The position numbers and the translations under genes were made by a program. Below are positions 44,856-55,794 of a stretch of 64,000 bases of DNA, piece after piece (position 1 is the first letter of the stretch; the number at the start of each line of letters is the position of its first letter). The notes under the pieces are model-generated. The model worked only from the letters and a program-made list of their open reading frames with translations, had not been told where the DNA came from and did not search any database. The DNA is from Neospora caninum Liverpool. Lineage: Eukaryota; Apicomplexa; Conoidasida; Eucoccidiorida; Sarcocystidae. The stretch spans positions 2,965,348 to 3,029,347 of the forward strand of contig NC_018392.1 in the NCBI RefSeq assembly GCF_000208865.1. The letters run 5' to 3'.

Positions 44856-45600
44856 CTACATGCGAAGGTACGCTTCGCGGACCGCGTCAAGTAGCACAGG
44901 TTGTGCCTCTACGACAGTGTGCTCGCCGTCCATTTCCGGTAACAACAAAAACGTGGCACTACTCCAAGACAGTTGGCTTTCCAGATCGTCTTTTATCCGT
45001 CTGATGCCTTTATCTCCTAGTTCGTTGAGGAGTCCGAGAGAATTCGCTGAGAGGGCTCCTCAACCCGCGCGCTGGCCCTCTCTTTCTTCGCTGCCTGCTT
45101 CTGAGTCAGGAGCTTGTAACTCAACTTTGCGCTCACGTTAAACACGCGTGGACCGGGAGGTCTCGAATATTCCACGGTTTCGGCGTTTCGTCCAAAAGTG
45201 ACCGCCGGCAGCGCATCTGCGCGATGGGGCGGAAGGCCGGCTCCAGCGGGATGTTGATACACCGGGAAATACGGAGTATGTGGAGTGGCGTAACACTGAG
45301 GTAACCCTGGAGGGAGTGCTGAGTCAGGTGCTCCGAACGCGCCCAACGGAGGCATGACAGTGTCCCGTGCCGTGGCGGCAGAGAGATTCGCCGTGGAAGC
45401 GTAAATTGCTGCAAACACAACGGGAACGGCGCCAGTCGAATCTCGACAGGTTGTGCAAGGTGGAATCAAGAACATCAAGAACCAGATTAGGCTGATGACG
45501 CGGCCCACACTCGAATTGGCTAAAGATGAAGCTCGCCCGTGCAAGATTCCTGCCGCCGTCGTTCAAGAAACCTCTCTGAGTATCAAGTAAACGCTTCACG
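44856..45600 (-). pseudogene. Frame-broken candidate gene, possibly for a small secreted protein
   Basis: Protein-like sequence runs along the minus strand but changes frame twice. A first frame at about 45600-45420 reads KRLLDTQRGFLNDGGRNLA. A second frame at about 45475-45017 has an ATG at 45475, a moderately hydrophobic start (GAVPVVFAAIYAS), a Pro-rich middle (PHTPYFPVYQHPAGAG) and KLSYKLLTQKQAAKKE before a stop at 45017. A third frame, overlapping near 45060, reads LGDKGIRRIKDDLESQLSWS and ends with a stop at 44856. An acceptor-like TTTGCAG at about 45420 could be a real splice site, so the first shift may be an intron. The second has no room for one. Either it is a decayed gene, or an indel error near 45.05 kb breaks a real one. 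No family was recognised. Confidence 0.35.
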
Positions 45601-45996
45601 AACCCGATGTCTCCCCCATGTGGGTGTCTCGCGTGGTCCTCCCGCTAGGATTCCTGCTCCCAGAAGAAGGGAACAGGATAGCCTTAGTAATTCCTATATA
45701 TGTTATTTCCCCGCCCACAGTCCCGCTGCCTTAGACGGGGGACAAACACCGGCCGCCAGAATCTCAAGCAAATCTCACAGGCATGCACGCACACCGCAGG
45801 TCGATCCACCACTGTGTCTGTGCGCCGGTATTTCTTAGCGGAAACGCTCTCCAGCGAAGTTCCATCCTCCGTTGTCTTGTTTGCTGCGAGTGCAGATGAA
45901 TACCACTGCCTATATCAAGCCCCATGCGTACAACCCAAGACAAACTCGTGCACTCTATGCTTTCTGACTGCAACTGCATCTGCACGTCGACGGCGG

Positions 45997-48900
45997 TCAG
46001 CGATCCGCAGGTGACACAACCAGTCCCAGGGGTTTGCGTGTCTCACCTCGGAGTTGTTTGATGGCGTCTCCAATCAACTGGAGGAGATCGGCAAACTGGT
46101 GCGCGTAAGTAAATTCCATCAGGAACTCTGCGAAATCTTGTCCTAGGGAATCGCCTACTTTGACTGGAGTGTCGTCGTGAAACAAAGCTGTCGCAACACT
46201 GGCGACACTCGCACGCGGCACGACAGGAAGAAGAGACGCGAGAAGAGAAACCACCTCAGAAGCGCCTAAGCCTTCGCCGACGGACTTCAACAAATGCAGA
46301 CTCTCGAGGGGCGGCGCGATGGCGAAGAAGCGGAGTATTTGCTCGTGAGTGTCCCCAGATCCGTTTCCTGTTCCCGAGGGCGTCGTAGCCGAGGTTCCCG
46401 ACACTCTGCCGCCGGCTCCGCCGGATGAACGGACGCCTCGGAACTGGCTACGAATCGACGAAGCAAGCTGAACAGCTTCCGTGGACAAGCGCAGAAAGGG
46501 TGTCTCTTGTTGCATCTTCTCCCACAGCGTGCGTGCCTCGGTCGCCGGCTCCAGTCTCTCCACCAGTTTCTCCAGCACACTTGCTGGCGTGCAGGGCGCT
46601 AGCTGAAGAAGGAACTCCGAAACCTCTTTGGCAGACAGAATGGGGTGCATCTGGGTGAACAGGACACCTATGGCTTCCCCATCCCCGAAGGCCGTGGAAA
46701 GCGTCAGGAGTGTATCCGCTGCGTGCCGTAAATAGCTTTTTATCTCTGCAATCATTGCAACTGAGAGGGGACAACCCGGAGCTGTGCTCAGACGCGCAAC
46801 GATAGCCTCGAGTTCCCGGATTCGGCTGTCATCTCGGGTTCTGTCTTCGCTCGCTAGAGAGTTCTGGTACTTTGCCTGAAGTTCCTCTTCTTTCCGAGCA
46901 AACTCGCGTGTCAAGCGATTGCGGAGCTCCTCCTGCTGCCTTGTAAACTCCGCTAGGCTCTGTCTCACTCGGCCGTTCGCCTCGGCAACTTTCGCCTACC
47001 AACACAGACAATGCAAACACGACAGGACACAGGGTCGTGTGGTGCACCCGCTGCACGAAACAAGTGGAGGGAGACACAGAGGAGACAGGCAGAGAAAGGC
47101 CGCGAAAGCTTCGGCACGCCTGAGACGAAACGGAGAGGTTTCAGCAAACCACCGTGAAAGTCGCCCTCCGGATGGGTTCGCACATGTGCACGGACGGGAG
47201 ACTCGGGTGAAAGACACATAGAAAAAGAACTGGTGAACAGAGGAATGACGTCAGCTAGAGGGTGTACTCCGAGTGGACGGATGCGCCATCTCCAAAGGTG
47301 TCTCGGCGGTGTTGCTTCTGCTCTTTCCAGCTTTCCTATACTGCCCGCTTTGTCGGCTTCTCACCCGAGTTACAGATAGATCCTTCTTAAGCTTTTCGAT
47401 TTCCCGCGACTTCCGAGTAGCCTCTTCCTCAAAGTGCTTCGCCTCAGCTCTAATCTTCGCTTCAGCATGAGCATGTTCGTCCACCTGGAACTCGAGGTCC
47501 TCAACCTGCTTCTCTAAGTCTGCCAGGTGGCCGCCGAGCCTCTCCTTCTCTGGGTCGTCGTGACTCGTCTTGGCGGCGGCGGAAAGTTGCTTGATCTCCT
47601 GTGGAGCGGTGACACAGGAAGGAAACCGGAACTGACACGTATCGCACTCGGCACAGCTACTCAAGCACGCGCAAGCAGACCGTTACGACAAGCATACCGG
47701 CAAGCTACCACGACAGTGTCTGAGTGCCCGTCCCCGCAGCCGCTGCGCCGCTCTTGTTCGACCCCCCGTTTTGAGCACTTGCAGCGCGGCTCGGACACGC
47801 ACCTCTTGAAGTTTGCGGATCGCATCCGCCGAAATTCGACGCTCCCGCTCGAGAGTTTCGCGGGCGCGCTTCAGTTGAGCATTCTCCCTTTGCGCGTCCT
47901 GCAAATCAAACTCGAGCTCTGTCGACCTGCGCTTCAGAGATGATAGGGTTTCTAGGTCATTCTGATCCTTCGTGCGCAACATCTCTTGTAGGTGGTCCAT
48001 CTCGTCTTCGAGGTCTGCCAACGTCTTTTCTTTCGCTTCCAGCTGCTTCTGAAAGGAGAATCCAGAACCATGCAAGACACCCGCGCGCACCGATGGACCG
48101 TTGGCTGCGCATGGGCGAAAAACAGTCTGATCCCGCGGGCGAGCTCGAGCCCCACCTAGAAAAGGCATTCCCGCCGTTGTCGTCTGCTATGGAAAGTGCC
48201 ATGGAGGCGACAGGACGCAACCACGGAACACCCACCTCCTCTGTGCCTCTTGCAGCCGGAATGGCGCGTTTCAAGCTCGTTTTTAGGCTCTGCACAGTTT
48301 CCAGATACGGTATCCCTCACCAGCTCGATACTCTCAGCGCTGGCCGACCTCTCGCTCTTCTTGACCGCGTCCCCGTCCCCGTCGCCTTACCTTTAGTGAG
48401 CTGGCGATGTCTCTGTGCTTCATCTCCTGGTTTTTCACCAGACGCGCCGCCTCCAAGGACTTTTTCAGGCGCTCGTCCTTCTTGGCGGCTTCGGATTTCC
48501 CTTTCTCAAGCTCTTCACGGAGCTCCGCTAGCGTCTTCTCTCTCGCCTCTAGCGCTTTTGCGAGTTGCGTCGCTTTCGCCTCGTTTACGGACGCCAACGC
48601 CTGCATTTCGATGAGCAGGGCCTCGAGACGCTGTGTGCCGTCAACGGTTCGCCTGCGTTCCTCGACCATGCGCTGCGTCTGTCGCTCTAGGTCCTCATTC
48701 ACCTTCAAAAGGCTTTCTTTCTCGGACTCCAACGCAGCACTCTTGTCGCGAAATTCCTCCAACTTCACCGACACCGAATCGATTTCGCGTTGCAGATTGG
48801 TGACTCGGTCCTGGAGAAGTTGTCGGAAACGGTCCGAGTGGTCCCCACGCAATCCACGCTCCACCTGGAGATCCTGAATCGAGCCTGAACACCAATGAGA

Positions 48901-51900
48901 AAGACACTTCTCGATAAAATATCTCGCGTAGTCTCAAACAGATACGGATCCAGTTCGCACACGGGCATGTGTACACTTCGCATAAACAGAGAATCCAGTT
49001 AGCCTCCACGTGCTGATCTCGAGGCTACCTTTCTACGTACCTACATGGTTATATATGTGGGACCCAGATCACGAATCCCAGAGTACTCTACGTCCACTTG
49101 CAAACTAGAGCCTAATGAAGACCGCTACTTGAAACAAAACACGAAGCATATATATATATATATATGCAAGGGTGTGCACGCGCAGGTGACTCTGGAAAGA
49201 GAAACGCTTGTGCATGCACAATGAGTGGATACGGGAAAGAAGGTATATATATATATATATATGGGTAGAGCGGAAGGCATAAGGACGCCATCACTTTCTG
49301 CGAGGGGCAAAGGGTGCGGGACGTTTTCTCCATTTTGCGCTCTTTATGCAACAGCTGAGGTCGACGACAGACGCGCCAGCCTAGTAAGCTGATGGTCCAA
49401 ACCGCCGCCTGAATGGGAAGCGTTCGCCGTTGTCTCCTCGTCTATCGTGTGGTCCCTTGAGTCCCCCATGCTTGGTATTCTCTTCGCCTCTTGCGCTTCC
49501 TCGGCCCGCGTTGAACACCTCGTTAATTTCGTTTCTCTGTGACGCGCTAAAAACTTACGTGCAAGCTCCCGTTTGAGTGTCTCCTCTTGCTGTTTGAATC
49601 GGCTTTTGAGCTTCTCGATTTCCTCAAGATGGGCCTTCTTGGCTCCAGCCACGGCCTTTTCGGCGTCTTCGCGCTGTTGTTGGACCAGCGCTGTATAGTC
49701 CTGCGTCGACTTTGCCAGTCGCTCTTTCATCTCCTCGAGTTCGACAGCGTGCCGTTTCTTCAGCTCCTCAATGACCTGTTCACTTCGCTGCCTCTGTTGC
49801 TCGATCTTCCCTAGCTGCGCCTGGCTGAGCATGTCGACCTCGGCTGCATGCCTCTTCTTCAGCTCTTCCTTCGCGACAGCCTCTTTCTTCAGCGTCTCTT
49901 CACACTCTTTCTTGACGGCTTGGATCGCCGCCCTGAACTTCTCCTCTTGCGCCGCACTCGCCGACTCGAACTCTTGCTTGGCTGCCGAGAGAGCCGTCTC
50001 GCTATCTGCTCGGATGGACGCGAGTTCCTGTTCGTGCCTGCGTTTCATGCCGTCAATCGAAAGGGATTTCTGCAGCGTCAGGGCCTTCTTGTTTTGGTCA
50101 ACCTCTTTCTGAAGCGACTCGCGAAGTTGTGCGAGCTCGCTCTCATGCTGCTTCTTCACGTTCTCCATTTCCTCTCGGAGGGTCTTCTCCAAGGCCGCCT
50201 TTTGGGACAGCGTGGTCTCCACCTGTTCATTCGCCTGCCTCAGCATCTCTTGCAACTTTTCATGGCTATCTTCCAGCTCTTTTCTGTATCCATCATCGCG
50301 GTTTCGCAACTCGTGCTCGAACCGCTTCTGGAGCTCCGACGTCTCCTCCACCATGCGAGCAAGACTTTGCTTCAGAGCGTCTTTCTCCTGCAGGTGTTTT
50401 TGAAGCATTCTCTCTCGCTCAAAGTGTTGCTTTGCAGTCAGCTCCGACAACTTTGCGTACTTCTCCTCATTCTCTTTCACAGTCTTCTCTGTTTCCTCTC
50501 GAATCTTCATCGATTCGTCTTTGGCCTTCTGCAGTCCAGAAATGTATCCCTGGATCGTAGACTCAGTCTGCCTCTCCTTTTCCCGCAGTTTCTCGAGTTC
50601 CGCTTCATACTTCTTTTCGGCTTCTTGTCTACTTTTTTGCTCAGCCACGAGGGCCTCCAGCGCCTTCGTACAGTCCTGCTGAGAATCAGCCAGATCCTTC
50701 TCTAACGCAGACACCCGAAGGCGGCTTTCACCCAACTGCTTCTCCGTATCCGCAAGAAGCTTCTGAAGCGAGTCTTTGGCATCTTCCGGCAGGGCTTTGC
50801 TGAACTCCCTTCTCAATTCCTGTTCGCTCTCCTGAAGCTGTCTCGTCTCCTCCTTCAAGTGTGCGTACGCGGCCTCGAGATCCTTCTTCTCTGCTTCCAA
50901 CGTCTTCACGCGTGCCTGCTGTTCCTTCCACTTCTCCTCCAAAGCCTGGTAGTTCGCTGCGGCTTCAGAGACTTGAGTCTGTAAGCTTTCCGTCTCACTC
51001 GTTATCAGCGTGATAACGTCCTCTTTCTCCTTCTGATCCCGTTCCATCTGCTGTGCAAGCGAAGCCACTTGCGACCGCATCAAGCTCTTCGTTGATTCTT
51101 GCTCCTTCCTCAAACCATTAAGTTCAGTCCTCAGCTTCTCAATCTCCTGCTCCGCCGCGCCGGCTGACTGCTCAAGCGAGAAAACCTGCCGCTCTCTCTC
51201 TTCCAGTTGAAGCCGAAGTTCCTCAGTCCCTTTGTTTCCATTCATTCGAACGACGTCCATCTGTTTCTCAAGCTCGGCCAGGTTCCGCTGCAAAGCTGCA
51301 ACTTCTTCTTCTCTCGCCTTCACGCGCTCCTCCGCCTCCTCCGTTTGGTTTTCACACATCACCAATCGGCTCAGGGCGTCATCTTTTGTCCTCTCTGCCG
51401 TTTCGAGTTTGCGCTGAAAAGGAAAAAGCACAGGACAGAGAGGCAGGAGCAAAGATGGCGCCGCCTGGCCGGAGAGTGCTGAAGCGGCACGCCGCCGTAC
51501 CGGCCGTACGAGACAGCGACAGTTGTCGACGTCGCCGGAGGAGAGACGGAAACCGCAAACGAGAAGAACCGGTGCGACCCTGGCTTGTTCGCGCAGGTCC
51601 CCACACGCCTGACGTCTGCGACGCCTGGTATCGCAACATGGAGATTCCGCGCAAAAAGGTCACCGACTTCTGAAGCGTTTTGCACAGCGATCGTGAACGC
51701 GAACGGTCTCCCCCCCCCCCACCCCAGGCATTCGCGACTGCCTTTTCCTCTGGGACCGGGATACCTCGAGTTCGATAGCAGTTTGTCTCGCTGCCTCTCC
51801 GTCGCGTCTCAGTGCGTCAATCGCCTGACCTCGCTCCTCCTCAATGGCCTTGAGTCGCCCCCCCCACTCCTTCTCCAGCGCGTCGTTCTGCTCATTCAGC

Positions 51901-54900
51901 GCCTTCTCGGCCATCTCCACCAACTCCCTGTTCTGTTGCTCCAGCGCCTTCGCGTACGCCTTCTGCTCGGCCACTTGCGTCTCCAAGTAGTCCAGCTGCT
52001 CCTTGCTCAGCCCGGCTCCGGCCATTTGCAGAAACGTGACTTGCCCGTGAAGCTCCGTGCACTTCTTCTGAAGCACTTCGTTGACCCTTCGCAAATCTTC
52101 CCGCTCCTCCACCTCCTCTCTCGAAAGCAGCAGCGGCGTCGGAGAGGGAGACCGGCCGCGCGCGTCCCAGCCTGCGTGGGAGGGAGACAGGCACCGCTGC
52201 ACTCCACCGGCTAAGGCAGGCACGGGAGACGGAGACGAGGTTCGAGGAAGTGGAGACTGCGGTAGCGTCTCGACACCAGGGGAACCGGGCGACAAGGCAC
52301 GACTGCGCCGACTGGCGTCTGGTGCAAACGGGAACGGCGTTGTCGTCTCCTGAACCAACTGCCGAAGCTCTTCTCTTCGACGCTGCACACAAAGTGGAAA
52401 ACAGTTCTGCACTGATGTCGCCTGGCAACCGTCAACTGGAAGCATGCAGGCGCTGGGCTCGACCGTGAACACATCGAAGCAGACGAGGGCGCTACGAGGA
52501 AGCGTCGCTACTGCCAGGCCGTCAAAACTGTCGCAGCGACGCATTTCCGCCACCACAGCGGTACACGTACCCCACGCACTTGGAGCCGTTCGCCTCTCGA
52601 TACGAGACGTACGCAGACTCAGCGGATGCATCGAACTCCGTATACATCTGTAGGTATGTGTCCATATTATATATATATATATATATATAAATATCGACAG
52701 ATCGCCGAAGGGCCTTCTTGCTACCGGGGACACGGATTGAGTTCGGTTGTCTCAAAATGGGTTCGCGCACGCAGGCGCGTCGCAGCCGCAGCGACAACTC
52801 GCAGCTTGCGGCCCGCATTGCGTAGGTGGGTCGAGCTGTGTCGGCACCCACACGCAATTTTCATTTCCACCTCGCACCTCCGGCCCGTAGGGACACTTTG
52901 AGGAGCTTTGGAAGAGCGTTTGCGGGAGCGTGTGAGTATGCGAGGCTGGTCGACCACGTTCACGCACACCCTCGAACAGTTACACGCGAAACCGCTTCTG
53001 TCCGGAAAACGACCGAACGAACGCGTTCTCTGCCTCGGCGCCGTCCACTTGCGAGACGGTCGTTTCTCACCTCTCTCATGGCCTGGTCCATCGCCTCTGC
53101 TTGAAGCCTGGCGACGATCTGTTTCTGCAGGTTTTCTTGTTCTTCAGCTTGGGCTCGCAACAGTTGTTCTTGTTGTCGCAGCAGCCCGAGCTGTCCTTGC
53201 TGCTGGCGGACCTTCTCTTCCTCTTGTCTCTCATGCTCGAGTAAGATTTCCATTTGTTGCTGGAGGACTTGCACTTCCATTTCCAACCATTTTCTCTCTT
53301 CTTCCGCGCGCTTGCGCTTCTCCTCTCTCTCTCCCAAGAGCTCGTCAAAGCCTGCCTCAGACATCTCCGTTGCGGCCTCAGCTACTTCCGGTCGTGGCGG
53401 AGGAGCCGACTGAGGCAGACCAGTGACGCTGGTGGCGACGCTGACGCGAGCTCCCTCTGGCGAACGCGGGGGGTACGGCTCTTCCTGCGCGAGGCGCGCA
53501 GAGGCACACAGGTGCTGTGCAGGCGCATCAAGAGGAGACCGAAAAACCTCCCCCTGCGAATCCGCAGGTTCCGACGGAGGTGGAGGTGGAGGCGAAGACG
53601 AAGGCGCGGAGAGGTGCGTTTCTGCTGGAGCTCGCGCGTGAGGATAGGCGCAATTTTCGCCGGACGGCGCATCCACAGGCAACGGCTGACGTGGCTGCTG
53701 ATCGGCAAACGGCGTGGCCGGAACCTGGTGTAAGAGGTAGTCGCCTGTGGGCAGCTGCGTGGCGCCTCTCCGATTTCGAGCTGCCTCGAGTTTCGAGTAA
53801 AGGATCTGCAGCCCCACGATGCTTCCCTGCCGCTCTCCGCGAGCTCCTCGAAGTGCACGGAGATTTCGAAGCAGGGAAACGGTTTCCTTCCTGCAAAACG
53901 CGTTGCTCGACGCGTAGCACTCCAAATCCTCGGAGAGTTGCTTGACTTGCGCCTTCAGCAGGCGAATCGACTCGTCTTGATACGCGATACATCCTTCCTT
54001 TAGCATGTTTTCTCCACAGTGCCGCACCTCTTGCTCCGCCAGGACTGTCTCCAGTTCGTGGATGGACTCGCGCGCCTCTGCCAAAGCCAGCACACGGTCG
54101 TCGGGTCTCTGGGGCTGTTGCGGTGAAAGAACGTGCGCCATCCCCGGAGAAGCGGTCCGCGAGCCAGAGCCGGCGGCATTCTCGAGTCTGTGCACGGCGC
54201 CCCTGAGGCCAGCTGTCGGCGACAGCGCAGCGTGCCAGGGTCTTCGACTGGACACAGCCAGCATTTGCTCAGTACCCCGTGGCGGCCGCGTTCGCAATGC
54301 CGCCTCTTCACTGGCCGTCGCATTCCAGTACCTCCATCGCCTTCCGCGTTCTCGCCAATACGCCGACAAAGGCCGAGGTTCGTCGTCTTGTCCGGAGAGC
54401 CCCCACCAACTCGCGCGGCGAGCGGGCGACGCCCGCTGCGGGCCGATGAGGCAGGTGCGGTGACCTCCGCAGCAGGTCCCCGCTGGACTGAGCTCCTCTC
54501 CGGCAACGTACGGTGCTCGGAGGCAGCCTCTGGGCCCTTGAAACGGACTGAAGCCAACGGGGACGCCAAGAAGCCCCGGAGGAGCGGAGCTCGGAAACTG
54601 CTTGTCCGGATGCGTTTCTGCGGGCGAGATTTCCACTTGCGCCGAGGGCCGAGGGGATGCTGCGGGTGCGGCGCGCGTTTCAACTGGCCGGGGTTCTTTG
54701 CCGCTGACGGTTTCCCCGCTGGGCGCGGATGGGGCCGTCGGGGGGGGAGTTGCCTCCTGAGTTTGTGCAGCGACAGCAGGCGGCTGCGGGTCGCGCGGCG
54801 AAAGAACCTCCTGTTCCCCTCGGTCGCCTCCGGCAAGGGGTTCAAACACGCCTGCAAATGCTGGAGCAGTTTCTGGACACGGCTGCGGATACGTTTGCCC

Positions 54901-55794
54901 CGCGAGTGGCTGAGGCGGCATGCCCCGGAAGGCAGTCGGACTGACCAGCTGCGACCGGGCTGCCCGATCTCGATGTTCGCCGCTTGAAGGCTCCCCAGGG
55001 TACTCCTCCGACTCTTGGTCTACCCTCCAGGGTGCGGGCTGAGGCGCGAGCCTACGCGTTGCGACTTCTCTGTGTGCATCGATGTCACGAGCAGGCACCT
55101 GCGCGACTCTCCCGTCGGCAAGCTTTGCACTAGCGCTGGGCGCGGCACGCCCTTCGGCTTTCCCAGGAAGCACACTCCGACGGAGCGGCGACGCCTCTGC
55201 GGGTGCTGTCCTCTGAGTCCCCGGAATGTGCGGCGGCCCTGGGAGCCGTACTGGACTTCCTCCCTCTCTGGCGACCAGAGCCGCCAGCGGCGTGCGTTCT
55301 GAGACCACTGTAGAGAGCCGGCGGGCAAAGTACGGAACCCGCTGGTTCTCGGTGTCTCTACGAAAAGACGAAGGAACGTCGGGGAAAGGTACCTCTCCAG
55401 GACCGTTTTGCGGCTCGGCCTGAAAGAGTGCCTCGTTGTCCGTTTCACCGGCCCTCTCGGCTTCCGGCGCCACCGTCCCTGAGACGAGGAACGGCTTCGT
55501 CGTTGGACTGTACAGGGACACGGGACTCAGCGGCGCATTTTGCGTCTCTCCTTCAAGCCTTTGTGAAGTCGACAGCGGACGCGAAGACTCTGGCGCCCGT
55601 GACTCTCGCCAGGATTCGCCGAGTCCCGACACGCCTACCGAGCGCCCAGAAGACTCGGCCGGCATGCGCGATGAGTCACTAGGTCCATGCGGCTCAACGA
55701 CGGTGTTTCGGGCGGCGGTCTCCTGGGCGGAGGCCCTAAGGGAAGTGTCTTCCGCATGCTCCCCCTGCTCTGTGGGAAGCAGTTGGGGCTGCAT
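45997..55794 (-). CDS. Large coiled-coil protein, 2389 residues, function unknown
   Basis: Seven exons on the minus strand: 55794-53071, 52382-51765, 51413-49559, 48884-48391, 48048-47803, 47598-47365 and 46995-45997. They sum to 7170 nt with all phases consistent. Residues 1 to about 810 are Pro/Ser/Glu-rich and probably disordered, with a short helical island (ESIHELETVLAEQEVRHCGE). From about residue 812 to 2130 the protein is almost continuous heptad coiled coil, broken by a Pro/Ser-rich spacer at the start of exon 2. The C-terminal 270 residues are not coiled coil and read as an alpha-helical repeat-like domain (SYLRHAADTLLTLSTAF, SEFLLQLAPCTPASVLEKL, LLASLLPVVPRASVASV). No motor, FHA or kinase motif is seen. 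Length and layout resemble cytoskeletal, conoid, centrosome or Golgi-tether proteins, but none can be chosen. The ATG at 55794 has only non-coding sequence upstream. Confidence 0.8.
49149..49262. repeat. Two TA dinucleotide arrays in one intron of the coiled-coil gene
   Basis: (TA)n tracts at 49149-49165 and 49243-49262 lie within intron 48885-49558. Confidence 0.9.
52665..52693. repeat. TA dinucleotide array in intron 1 of the coiled-coil gene
   Basis: About 29 bp of alternating AT lie within intron 52383-53070. Confidence 0.9.
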
